Origin: Micromonospora chersina
Lineage (GTDB): Bacteria; Actinomycetota; Actinomycetes; Mycobacteriales; Micromonosporaceae
Reading direction: 5' to 3'
Assembly (NCBI RefSeq): GCF_900091475.1
Contig: NZ_FMIB01000002.1
Span: 682,001 to 746,000, forward strand
Length of the DNA stretch: 64,000 bases
How positions within the stretch are numbered: position 1 is the stretch's first letter; every line of letters starts with the position of its first letter. The notes below the pieces were generated by a model that was not told where the DNA came from, searched no databases, and saw only the letters and a list, made by a program, of their open reading frames with translations. Positions 44,443 through 52,356 of the stretch are shown piece by piece. The translations under genes and the position numbers were made by a program.

Positions 44443-46206
44443 GTGCGGGTGGTGGCCACCGCCGGGCACGTCGACCACGGCAAGTCCACCCTGGTCCGGG
44501 CGCTGACCGGGATGGAACCGGACCGGTGGGCGGAGGAACGCCGCCGGGGCATGACGATCGACCTGGGTTTCGCCTGGACCACGCTGCCCGCCGGCGGCAC
44601 GATCGCGTTCGTCGACGTGCCCGGGCACGAGCGGTTCGTGCCGAACATGCTCGCCGGCGTCGGGCCGGTCCCGGCCGCGCTCGTCGTGGTCGGCGCCGAC
44701 GAGGGCTGGATGCCGCAGTCCGCGGAGCACCTGGCCGCCCTGGACGCGCTGGGGGTGTCGTACGGGCTGCTGGCGGTGACCCGCGCCGACCTGGCCGACC
44801 CGGGACCGGCGCTGGCCCGGGCGCGCACGGAGATCGCCGCGACGTCGCTCGGCGCGGTGGAGGCGGTGCCGGTCAGCGCGGTCACCGGCGCCGGCCTGCC
44901 CGAGCTGCGGGCCGCGCTGGGCCGGCTGGTCGCCCGGCTGCCCGACCCGGCCCGCGACGTCCCGGTCCGGCTCTGGGTGGACCGCTCGTTCACGATCCGG
45001 GGCAGCGGCACGGTGGTGACCGGCACCCTCGGCGGCGGCCGGCTGCGCGTCGGTGACCAGCTCGAACTCGCCACGACCGGTGAGCCGGTCCGGGTCCGCG
45101 GCCTGCACGCGCTGAACACCGCCCACGACGAGGTCGACGCGGTGGCGCGGGTGGCGGTGAACTTGCGCGGGGTGTCCCGGGACCGGGTGGCCCGCGGCGA
45201 CGCCCTGCTCAGCCCGGGCCGGTTCCACCGCACCGACCTGCTCGACGTGCGGCTCGCCGGTGACCCGGCCGCCGACCTGCCGGCCACCCTCACCCTGCAC
45301 GTCGGCTCGGCCGCGGTGCCCGTCCGCGTACGCCCCCTGGGCCCGGACACCGTCCGGCTGCGGCTGGCCCGCCCGCTGCCGCTGCTGATCGGGGACCGGG
45401 CGCTGCTGCGCGACCCCGGCCGGCACCACGTGGCCGGTGGGGCGACGGTGCTGGACGTGGACCCGCCGCCGCTGCGTCGCCGGGGCGCCGCCGTGGCCCG
45501 GGCCGTCGTGCTGGCGGGGCTGGACGGCCGGCCCGACCTGGCCGGGGAGCTGCGCCGGCGGCGCCTGGCCCGGGCCGGCGAGCTGACCCGGATGGGTGTG
45601 CCGGTCACCGCCGCCCCGGTCGCCGGGGACTGGCTGGCCGACCCCGACCACTGGCGGGACCTGGGCCGCCGGCTCGCCGAGGAGGTCGCCCGGCACGCCC
45701 GCGAGCATCCCCTGGAGGCCGGTGTGCCGGTCGACGTGCTGCGCCACCGCCTCGGCCTGCCCGACCGGGCGCTCGTGGAGGCGCTGCTGCGCCCGCCGCT
45801 GCGGCTGCGTGCCGGCCGGGTCACCGCCGCGCCGGCCGACACGCTGCCCGAACCGGTGGCCCGGGCGGTGGCCCGGGTCCGCGCCGAGTACGGCGACCGT
45901 CCGTTCCAGGCCCCCGAGGCCCACCGTCTCGCCGACCTCGGCCTCGGCCCCCGGGAGATCGGGGCGGCCGTGCGCGCCGGCGCCCTGCTGAAGCTCGCCG
46001 ACAACGTGGTGCTGCTGCCCGGCGCCCTGGACGACGCGGTGCGGGTCCTCGCCGGGCTGCCCCAGCCGTTCACGCTCAGCGCCGCCCGCCAGGCGCTGGA
46101 CACCACCCGCCGGGTGGCGGTGCCGCTGCTGGAGCTGCTCGACCGCCGGGGCGCCACAAGGCGGCTGCCCGACGATGCCCGCGAGGTGGTCGTCCCGCCC
46201 GGCTGA
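44443..46206 (+). CDS. selB: Selenocysteine-specific elongation factor SelB
   Basis: The 587-residue GTPase delivers Sec-tRNA(Sec) to UGA codons next to a SECIS hairpin. It has GHVDHGKST, the switch region RRRGMTIDLGFAW, DVPGHERFVPNML and TRAD in place of NKxD. EF-Tu-like domains II and III run to about residue 350, and C-terminal winged helices that bind the SECIS follow (LADLGLGPREIGAAV, FTLSAARQAL). Length is near the E. coli protein (614). GTG 44443 is two bases after the selA stop, so the two are coupled. Confidence 0.94.
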   Translation: MRVVATAGHVDHGKSTLVRALTGMEPDRWAEERRRGMTIDLGFAWTTLPAGGTIAFVDVPGHERFVPNMLAGVGPVPAALVVVGADEGWMPQSAEHLAALDALGVSYGLLAVTRADLADPGPALARARTEIAATSLGAVEAVPVSAVTGAGLPELRAALGRLVARLPDPARDVPVRLWVDRSFTIRGSGTVVTGTLGGGRLRVGDQLELATTGEPVRVRGLHALNTAHDEVDAVARVAVNLRGVSRDRVARGDALLSPGRFHRTDLLDVRLAGDPAADLPATLTLHVGSAAVPVRVRPLGPDTVRLRLARPLPLLIGDRALLRDPGRHHVAGGATVLDVDPPPLRRRGAAVARAVVLAGLDGRPDLAGELRRRRLARAGELTRMGVPVTAAPVAGDWLADPDHWRDLGRRLAEEVARHAREHPLEAGVPVDVLRHRLGLPDRALVEALLRPPLRLRAGRVTAAPADTLPEPVARAVARVRAEYGDRPFQAPEAHRLADLGLGPREIGAAVRAGALLKLADNVVLLPGALDDAVRVLAGLPQPFTLSAARQALDTTRRVAVPLLELLDRRGATRRLPDDAREVVVPPG

Positions 46207-46235
46207 GCGTTGCGCCGGGATGCGAGGGTGACCAC

Positions 46236-46937
46236 ATGATCGACCGGCCGGGCGCCGCCCTCCTGGACCGGGCGTGGCTGCGCCGCCGCGCCCTGCCCCT
46301 CGCCGTGGTGCTGTGCTGGCTGGTCTGGGCCGCCCTGGCCTGGTGGACGGCGCCGCGCGCCGCCGACGAGGCGGAGCTGGAGCGCGACCTCGCCGCCGGC
46401 CGGGTCGTCACCATGGCGCGGGCCGACGGGTGGCAGACCGGCGGCACGTGGGGCCGGCGCCCCGAGCCCCGCTACGGCGAGGGCGCCTGGATGCTCGTCT
46501 GGACCCGCCCGGACGGCCAGATCCGCTACGCCGCCGTGCCTGTCGAAGATCCGGAGACCGGGGCCGACCCGCTGGCCGACCCGCGTGCCCGGGACGCCAC
46601 CACCCACTACGGGGACACGCTGGCCGACGCGCTCGCCAACGCGGCCGGGCTGCTGGCCCTGGTCATCGGGGCCGGCTGGCTGCTCATGCTGGTGGCCGGG
46701 CCGCCGCCGGTGGTCGGGACCCGCTGGTTCTGGTTCTGGATCGGCCTGCTCCCGTTCGGTCTGGGCGTGCTGGCCTGGCTGCACCGGGAACGCTGGCGGG
46801 GCGACCTGCCGGCGGCCCGGCCGCGCCGCTCGGGTTGGTCCGGCCTGGGCGGCCTGCTGCTCGGCGGGATCGTCGTGTCGGTCGCGGTGGCCGTCCTCGC
46901 CGCCCTGTTCGGCGGGTACGTGGTTCCCGGCGGCTGA
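46236..46937 (+). CDS. Membrane protein of unknown function (233 aa)
   Basis: The protein has an N-terminal membrane helix (LPLAVVLCWLVWAALAWW), an extracytoplasmic-looking region of about 100 residues, then three helices (LLALVIGAGWLLMLVAG, FWFWIGLLPFGLGVLAW, GGLLLGGIVVSVAVAVLAALFGG in pieces). The architecture resembles small actinobacterial envelope proteins. I do not recognise a family. ATG 46236 is 29 bp after selB, so it may be the last gene of that transcript by read-through. Confidence 0.72.
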   Translation: MIDRPGAALLDRAWLRRRALPLAVVLCWLVWAALAWWTAPRAADEAELERDLAAGRVVTMARADGWQTGGTWGRRPEPRYGEGAWMLVWTRPDGQIRYAAVPVEDPETGADPLADPRARDATTHYGDTLADALANAAGLLALVIGAGWLLMLVAGPPPVVGTRWFWFWIGLLPFGLGVLAWLHRERWRGDLPAARPRRSGWSGLGGLLLGGIVVSVAVAVLAALFGGYVVPGG

Positions 46938-46982
46938 GGCAAGCGGCACCGGGAGCCGCGCCCGGTCACCTACGGTGACGCC

Positions 46983-47180
46983 ATGGACCCTTCCGCGGTC
47001 TGGCGGGACCGGAACCACCGGTGGCGGATCGAGGCGTACCGGGCACCGGACCTGCGGTTCGCCATCTTCGCCACGAACGGCACCACCGAGTCGGCGCCGC
47101 TGTGGCTGTTCGGGATGGCCGCGCTGGCCCGGTGGCTGATGACCCACGCCATCTCCCTCGACGACCTGGAGACCGACTGA
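46983..47180 (+). CDS. Small conserved hypothetical protein (65 aa)
   Basis: MDPSAVWRDRNHRWRIEAYR starts a small, Trp- and Arg-rich protein with one weakly hydrophobic helix (LWLFGMAALARWLMTHA). Its stop overlaps the start of the next gene (TGATG at 47178-47182), so the two are coupled. It might be a partner of the CNNM-like membrane protein. No family is recognised. Confidence 0.6.
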   Translation: MDPSAVWRDRNHRWRIEAYRAPDLRFAIFATNGTTESAPLWLFGMAALARWLMTHAISLDDLETD

Positions 47181-48457
47181 TGGCCGGCCAGCTCGTCCTG
47201 GTGGCGGTCCTGGTGCTGATCAACGCGGCGCTCTCGGGCAGCGAGATGGCCATCGTGACCCTGCGGGAGGGGCAGCTGCGGCGGCTGGGCCGGTCGGGGC
47301 GTACCGGGGCGCGGCTGATCCGGCTGGCCCGGGAGCCGAACCGCTACCTGGCCACCATCCAGCTCGGCATCACCCTGGCCGGGTTCCTCGCCTCGGCGGC
47401 CGCCGCCGTGTCGCTGGCGGAGCCGCTGGTGGGCCCGCTGGGCTTCCTCGGCCGGGCCGCCCGCCCGGTGGCCGTGGTGCTGGTGACAGTGGTGCTGACC
47501 TTCGTGACGCTTGTCGTGGGCGAGCTGGCCCCGAAGCGGCTGGCCATGCAGTCGGCGGAACGCTGGGCTCTGCTCAGCGCCGCGCCACTGGACCTGCTCG
47601 CCCGGGTGTCCCGGCCCGCGGTGTGGCTGCTCGGCCGGGCCACCGACCTGCTGGTCCGGCTGGCCGGCGGCGACCCGCGGGCCAACCGGCAGGAGGTGAC
47701 CGAGGAGGAGCTGCGCGAGATGCTGGTCAGCCAGCGAGGGCTGTCCGCGCAGCAGCGGGAGATCCTGGCCGGGGCGTTCGACATCGCCGGCCGTACCCTC
47801 CGGCAGATCCTGGTGGCCCGCCGGGACGTGACGTTCCTGTCGGCGGAGCTGACCGCCGCGGAGGCCATGCGCCGGCTGGCCGCCACGGGGCGCTCGCGGG
47901 CGCCGGTGACCGGCCCCGGCGGGCTCGACGACGTGTGCGGGGTGGTGCACATCCGCGACCTCGTCGACGCCGACGGGCAGAGCGTCGGGCAGCGCGTCCG
48001 CCCGCCGGTGCTGCTGCCCGGCACGCTGCCGGTCGCCGACGCCATGCGGCAGCTGCGCCAGCGCCACGAGCAGCTCGCCCTGGTGATCGACGAGTACGGC
48101 GGCGTGGACGGCCTGGTCACCATGGAGGACCTGCTCGAGGAGGTCGTCGGGGAGCTGTACGACGAGACCGACCGGGACGTGCGCGAGGCGGTCCGGGAGC
48201 CGGACGGCGCGCTGCTGCTCCCGGGCGACTTCCCGCTGCACGACCTGCCCGACGCCGGCGTGCAGCTGACCTTCCCGCTGACCCGGGAGTACACCACTGT
48301 CGCCGGGCTGGTCCTGGCCGGGCTGGGCCACCTGCCGGCCGGGCCGGGGGAGCGCATCCGGTTGCCCGGGCTCACCGTCGAGGTGGTGGAGGTCGAGGAC
48401 CGGGCGATCCGCCGGGTACGGCTGCGCGGTCCGGCCGCGGGCTGCCGGGCGGAGTGA
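47180..48457 (+). CDS. CNNM/CorC-family (hemolysin C-like) transporter-associated protein
   Basis: The 425-residue protein has an N-terminal CNNM membrane domain (about 1-180; LSGSEMAIVTLREGQLRRL, TIQLGITLAGFLASAAAA, VGELAPKRLAMQSAE). Two CBS domains follow (about 200-330; GRSRAPVTGPGG, LALVIDEYGGVDGLVTMEDLLEEVVGE), and then a CorC/HlyC C-terminal domain. Members act in magnesium or cobalt efflux and ion homeostasis. ATG overlaps the small upstream gene. Confidence 0.9.
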   Translation: MAGQLVLVAVLVLINAALSGSEMAIVTLREGQLRRLGRSGRTGARLIRLAREPNRYLATIQLGITLAGFLASAAAAVSLAEPLVGPLGFLGRAARPVAVVLVTVVLTFVTLVVGELAPKRLAMQSAERWALLSAAPLDLLARVSRPAVWLLGRATDLLVRLAGGDPRANRQEVTEEELREMLVSQRGLSAQQREILAGAFDIAGRTLRQILVARRDVTFLSAELTAAEAMRRLAATGRSRAPVTGPGGLDDVCGVVHIRDLVDADGQSVGQRVRPPVLLPGTLPVADAMRQLRQRHEQLALVIDEYGGVDGLVTMEDLLEEVVGELYDETDRDVREAVREPDGALLLPGDFPLHDLPDAGVQLTFPLTREYTTVAGLVLAGLGHLPAGPGERIRLPGLTVEVVEVEDRAIRRVRLRGPAAGCRAE

Positions 48458-48517
48458 CCCCCCGACCGGGGGACAAGCGGGCGAAACGGGCCTTTCGCGG
48501 CGCCCGGGGGCCGTACC

Positions 48518-48712
48518 GTGCGGACTGTGAAGGACCGAGGACTGCGGACGTTCGTCACCGTGCTCGCCGGGCTGGCCGTGATCTATTTCGGCGCCACCGG
48601 GCATCGCAGCAGCGGCGGGGAGGGCGAGGGCATCTCCGGCGGCGTGGTGCTCCTGGCCCTGCTCGCCTCCGCGCTGGCCTGGAACCTGACCAAGCCCGGC
48701 CCGGCCAAGTGA
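48518..48712 (+). CDS. Small membrane protein (64 aa)
   Basis: The protein has two hydrophobic helices (TFVTVLAGLAVIYFGATG and GVVLLALLASALAWNL) joined by a Gly/Ser/Glu loop. It starts with GTG at 48518; GTG at 48527 is an alternative three codons later. It follows the CNNM gene by 60 bp and faces the HhH gene. No function is known. Confidence 0.6.
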   Translation: MRTVKDRGLRTFVTVLAGLAVIYFGATGHRSSGGEGEGISGGVVLLALLASALAWNLTKPGPAK

Positions 48713-48730
48713 GGACCCGTCAGGGCCGGG

Positions 48731-49387
48731 TCAGCGGGCCGCCGCGGCGGAGCGGCTGACCTCGCCGGCCGACTCCTCGCCGAGCGCCACCCGCACCAGC
48801 GCCGACGCCAGCCGCCCGAAGTCGGCCTCGCCGACCAGCCCGGCCAGGCCGCCCGGGTTCGCGGGCAGGCCCAGCCGGCGCGCCCCGGCCAGGGTCCGGC
48901 GGTCGGCGTACGGGCGCACGTCCGGCCAGACCGCCTGCACCTCGCGCAGGAAGATGTCCGCCCCGGTCGGCCCGATGCCGGGGAACTCGGTGAGCAGCCG
49001 GCGCAGCACGGCCCGGTCGCCGTCGGCCTCCTTGTGCATCCGGCGCAGGTCCCCGTGCCACCGGTCCAGGCAGAGCCGGGCCCCGGTGCCGAGCATGGTT
49101 GCGGTCCGCTCGTCGTAGCGCCGGTAGTGGCCCCGGCCGAGCGCGTCGACCCGGTCCTGCCAGCTCGCCGCCTCCATGGCCTGCGGGGTGCGCCAGCCGG
49201 CCGCGAAGAGTTCGCGTGCCGCGGCGACCGCCACGCAGGCCCGGATCCGGGTGCTCAGCAGCGTGGTGAGCACCAGCAGCTGGTAGAGCGGTCCCGGCCG
49301 GTCGGCGATGGTGATCCCGGCCTCCTCCGCGTAGGTGCGGTTCTGCCGGTCCAGCAGCGCCCGCGCCACGTTCCGATCGTCTGGCAT
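48731..49387 (-). CDS. HhH-GPD-like DNA-repair-type protein
   Basis: The 218-residue protein resembles helix-hairpin-helix DNA glycosylases: an N-terminal helical core (LYQLLVLTTLLSTRIRACVAVAAAREL) and the HhH stretch LLTEFPGIGPTGADIFLREVQ near residue 135. The C-terminal [4Fe-4S] cysteines of endonuclease III are absent, and the catalytic Lys position is not obvious. It may bind rather than cut DNA, or belong to a divergent glycosylase group. ATG 49385-49387 starts MPDDRNVARALL. Confidence 0.75.
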   Translation of the reverse strand: MPDDRNVARALLDRQNRTYAEEAGITIADRPGPLYQLLVLTTLLSTRIRACVAVAAARELFAAGWRTPQAMEAASWQDRVDALGRGHYRRYDERTATMLGTGARLCLDRWHGDLRRMHKEADGDRAVLRRLLTEFPGIGPTGADIFLREVQAVWPDVRPYADRRTLAGARRLGLPANPGGLAGLVGEADFGRLASALVRVALGEESAGEVSRSAAAAR

Positions 49388-49513
49388 CCGGTCGGGGTAC
49401 CCGCCCGGCGCCGGACCAGACGCCCGGGCCGGGCCGGAATGCGCCCGGCGGCGGCGGGTACCCGAACCACGTGCGCGGCCCACGCCGTGCGCCGCCACCG
49501 GAAGGAGAGACCT

Positions 49514-49732
49514 GTGGTCAAGCCGCAGCAGGAGGAACTGCGCCGCAACGACAAGGGCGCGACCAGCCAGGACAGCCGGGAACTCATTCCCCAGGCCGGG
49601 AGCCGGGGGCCCCACGGCAAGGGCGGCACCTCGAACGCGGACACCGGGCGGCCGGTCCCCAAGGGGCAGGTCTCGCCGTACGGGCCGGCCGGCGCGCCGG
49701 TGAGCGACGACGAGAGCGAGCGGCGGGGCTGA
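49514..49732 (+). CDS. Small hydrophilic protein (72 aa)
   Basis: MVKPQQEELRRNDKGATSQD begins a short, disordered-looking protein rich in Gly, Pro, Ser and charged residues, with no membrane segment. GTG 49514 has AAGGAGAG upstream at good spacing, which supports expression. It is convergent with the next gene, whose stop lies 1 bp away. Function unknown; similar stress-type hydrophilic proteins occur in actinobacteria. Confidence 0.65.
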   Translation: MVKPQQEELRRNDKGATSQDSRELIPQAGSRGPHGKGGTSNADTGRPVPKGQVSPYGPAGAPVSDDESERRG

Positions 49733-49733
49733 G

Positions 49734-50207
49734 TCAGCCCCGCCGTGACGGCGGCCGCAGCCTCCACCAGGTGGCTGCGGCCGCCGCTCCGTACGCCAGG
49801 TGCGGCACGATGTCGGAGACCCAGTCCGTGGCGCTCCACGTCCGCGGGTCGCTGATACGCAGCGCCGCGATCGAGCCGTCGGAGGTGGCCATCACCCCGC
49901 CGCCCAGCAGCCCCACGGCCAGCGGCAGCGGGACCCGGCGGCGGGCGGCCAGGATGCCGAACAGCGCGCCGGCGGCGATCCCCGTGCCGTAACCGATGAC
50001 GGGCCCGAGGCCGGAGCGGCGGTTCGCCGCCTTCTCCTCGGGCCCGAGATCCACATGCGCCGCGTCGGCGAACTTCCCGGCGGTCTGTTCGGGGGTGCTG
50101 CTCGCCGGGCGGCCCCGCACCGCCATGTCCAGGAAGCTGACGACGTTCAACGCGGCGCTGCCGACGGCGCCCGCGATGGCGCCGTCGACAGCTGGTGCCG
50201 CCCTCAC
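49734..50207 (-). CDS. Hypothetical membrane protein (157 aa)
   Basis: The protein has several weak hydrophobic segments (AIAGAVGSAALNVVSFLDMAV, PVIGYGTGIAAGALFGILAA, PLPLAVGLLGGGVMATSDGS) and a short cytoplasmic C-terminus (TWWRLRPPSRRG). GTG start overlaps the stop of the upstream small gene. I do not recognise a named family. Confidence 0.7.
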   Translation of the reverse strand: MRAAPAVDGAIAGAVGSAALNVVSFLDMAVRGRPASSTPEQTAGKFADAAHVDLGPEEKAANRRSGLGPVIGYGTGIAAGALFGILAARRRVPLPLAVGLLGGGVMATSDGSIAALRISDPRTWSATDWVSDIVPHLAYGAAAAATWWRLRPPSRRG

Positions 50208-50413
50208 TTCGGGTCGCCCGGTTCGCGCTCACCCTTGGGGCCGAACGTCCGTTCGCCCCGCACCACGCCCCGCTGGCCGCGGTCGTCCTGGAGAATCCGG
50301 TTCGCGACCTGGTTCGCCTCCTGGTCGGCGGCCCGCCCGGACTGTTCGATCAGATCCCGCAGCCGCGCCCGCTCCTTGTCGTAGGCGTTGCTGCCCGGCC
50401 GTGGTCCTGGCAT
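50204..50413 (-). CDS. Small charged protein (69 aa)
   Basis: MPGPRPGSNAYDKERARLRD begins a helical, highly charged protein; RARLRDLIEQSGRAADQEAN and VANRILQDDRGQRGVVRGER follow with no membrane segment. It overlaps the following membrane-protein gene by four bases, so they form an operon. It may bind nucleic acid or act as a small chaperone-like protein; nothing specific can be said. Confidence 0.65.
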   Translation of the reverse strand: MPGPRPGSNAYDKERARLRDLIEQSGRAADQEANQVANRILQDDRGQRGVVRGERTFGPKGEREPGDPK

Positions 50414-50476
50414 CGCTGCCTCCTCCGGTGCTGTGGATGTCCGTACCGTCTACCCGCCCGGGCCGGGGCCAACCGT

Positions 50477-51358
50477 TCACTCCGCGGCGCGGACCACGGC
50501 CACCGGGCAGTCGGCGTGGTGCAGCACCCCCTGGCTGACCGAGCCGAGCAGCAGGCCGGTCAGCTCGCCCCGGCCCCGCCGGCCGACGACAAGCAGCTGG
50601 GCCTCGCGGGACGCCTCGGTGAGCGCCGCGACCGGCCGGCCGTGCACCGCCTGCCGGGTCACCGGCACCTCCCGCCGGCGCTCGGCCAGCCCGCTGAGCG
50701 CGTCGGCCAGCACCCGGTCCTCCTCGTCGCGCAGCTGGCTCTCCTCGTACACCAGGGGTTGCATGTCGCCGGGGCCGGCGGAGGCCGGGTGGGTGTAGGC
50801 GTGCACGGCGTGCAGCCGGGCGCCGCGGAGCGCGGCCTCGTCGGCGGCGAACTCGACCGCGGCGCGGGACAGCCCGGAGCCGTCCACCCCGACCACCACC
50901 GGGCCGGCCGGGCGCGGCGTGCCGCGGGCGACGAGCACCGGGCAGTCGGCGTACGAGGCGACCTGGATCGCCACCGAGCCGACCACCAGGGCGGCGAACC
51001 CGCCCAGGCCCCGGTCGCCGAGCACGATGAGGACGGCGGTCGGGGACTCGCCGAGCAGCACCGCCGCGGCCTCCCCGTCGATGATCTCGCCGGAGACCCG
51101 CAGCCCGGGCGCGGCCGCCTGGGCCTCCGCGACCGCCGTGGCGACCAGCTGCTCGGCCTGGTGCCGCAGGCCCCCGCCGGGTGGCCCCTCGGCGGACGGC
51201 GTCAGCGGTACGCGCAGCAGCGGCCAGATGAACCCGTGCACCACCCGCAGCGGCCGCTGCCGGCGGGCCGCCTCCCGCGCGGCGAGGCGCACCGCCGCCA
51301 GGGCGGGCTCGGAGCCGTCCACCCCGACCACCACGGCCGCGCCGTTCGCCGAGTTCAT
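50477..51358 (-). CDS. Universal stress protein with two UspA domains
   Basis: The 293-residue protein has tandem Usp domains (about 8-145 and 150-290). Each starts with VVVGVDGS and ends with the ATP-binding Gly motif: VLGDRGLGGFAALVVGSVAIQVASYADCPVLV and VVGRRGRGELTGLLLGSVSQGVLHHADCPVAVV in pieces. Tandem ATP-binding Usps are typical of actinobacterial dormancy and hypoxia responses. ATG 51356-51358 gives MNSANGAAVVVGVDG. It stands alone, divergent from a methyltransferase gene. Confidence 0.92.
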   Translation of the reverse strand: MNSANGAAVVVGVDGSEPALAAVRLAAREAARRQRPLRVVHGFIWPLLRVPLTPSAEGPPGGGLRHQAEQLVATAVAEAQAAAPGLRVSGEIIDGEAAAVLLGESPTAVLIVLGDRGLGGFAALVVGSVAIQVASYADCPVLVARGTPRPAGPVVVGVDGSGLSRAAVEFAADEAALRGARLHAVHAYTHPASAGPGDMQPLVYEESQLRDEEDRVLADALSGLAERRREVPVTRQAVHGRPVAALTEASREAQLLVVGRRGRGELTGLLLGSVSQGVLHHADCPVAVVRAAE

Positions 51359-51485
51359 GCCGTACCTCCTCGCCGTCGGCCGCCGCGGCCAGTATCGCGG
51401 CAGGTGGGTGGCCGCCGGGGCGATACCGCGTGAGCCGACCCCTGGGTACGCTGGCGACCATCGCGTGAGAGAGGGAGCCTCGTCG

Positions 51486-52232
51486 ATGGCCGAGCCCGAC
51501 CAGCCGAGCACCGCCCGCATGATCGACTACTGGCTCGGCGGCGAGCATCACTACCCGGTCGACGTGGCCGCGGCCGGCGCTTTCGAGGGCACGTACGGGC
51601 CCTGCGCGGCGATCTTCCGCGCGCTGCGCGACTTCCTGGGCCGGGCGGTCCGGTCGATCGCCGACGCCGGGGTGGACGGCTTCCTGGTCTTCGGGGCGGG
51701 TGTGCCCACCCGCGGCAACGTGCACGAGGTGGCCCCGGACGCCACGGTGCTCTACACCGACGTCGACCCGGTGACGGTCCGGCTGGGCCAGCGCCTGCTC
51801 GCCGACAGCGACCGGGCCGGCTACGGCTACGGCGACGCCACCGACATCGGCACCGTCGACCCGGCCCAGCTGCACCGGTTCGTGCCGGGGTGGGGGAGGA
51901 GGCCGGTCGGGGTGGTCTTCCTCGGGCTGGCCGCGTTCCTGGACGACGACACCCTGGCCCGCACCCTCGACGAGCTGTACGAGGCGGTGGCGCCGGGCAG
52001 CTTCCTGGCCATCGACTTCGACAGCGAGGAACTGGCCGCGTACCCGGAGGCGCTGGCCATGATGGGGCCGGCGTTCCGGATGCGGGCGCCCGAGCGGTTC
52101 GCGCCGCTGCTGGGCCGCTGGCAGCCGACGGCGGACGGCATCGTGCCGGTGGCGCGGTGGCGGCCGGCCGGCACACCGGAGCCGGTGCCGGACGCCTTCT
52201 ACGGCGGGCTGGCCACCAAACCGGCCGGCTGA
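51486..52232 (+). CDS. SAM-dependent methyltransferase (PF04672-type)
   Basis: The 248-residue protein matches the actinobacterial DUF574/methyltransferase group: STARMIDYWLGGEHHYPVD at the start, FLVFGAGVPTRGNVHEVA, VLYTDVDPVTVRLGQRLL as SAM-binding acidic loop and VVFLGLAAFLDDDTLARTL. The typical GSGLPT of the family reads GAGVPT. The substrate is unknown. ATG 51486 follows GAGGGAG. Confidence 0.86.
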   Translation: MAEPDQPSTARMIDYWLGGEHHYPVDVAAAGAFEGTYGPCAAIFRALRDFLGRAVRSIADAGVDGFLVFGAGVPTRGNVHEVAPDATVLYTDVDPVTVRLGQRLLADSDRAGYGYGDATDIGTVDPAQLHRFVPGWGRRPVGVVFLGLAAFLDDDTLARTLDELYEAVAPGSFLAIDFDSEELAAYPEALAMMGPAFRMRAPERFAPLLGRWQPTADGIVPVARWRPAGTPEPVPDAFYGGLATKPAG

Positions 52233-52310
52233 GCAGCCGGGCCGTCCATCCGGGACCGGCGCCGCCGCCCGTGGCCGGAGCCGGGGCGCGCCGCTGTCCG
52301 CGGCCCTCCG

Positions 52311-52332
52311 TATGATGCTTGCTCTACAGCAA
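52311..52332 (+). promoter_or_regulatory. Promoter -10 and inverted repeat upstream of phosphatase/MarR operon
   Basis: TATGAT (52311-52316) is a good -10 box. TTGCT (52319-52323) and AGCAA (52328-52332) form a perfect inverted repeat with spacer CTAC where transcription should start. A site of this kind suits autorepression by the MarR protein encoded at the end of the operon. Confidence 0.5.
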
Positions 52333-52356
52333 TAGTCGTCATCGGAGGATGTCAGC

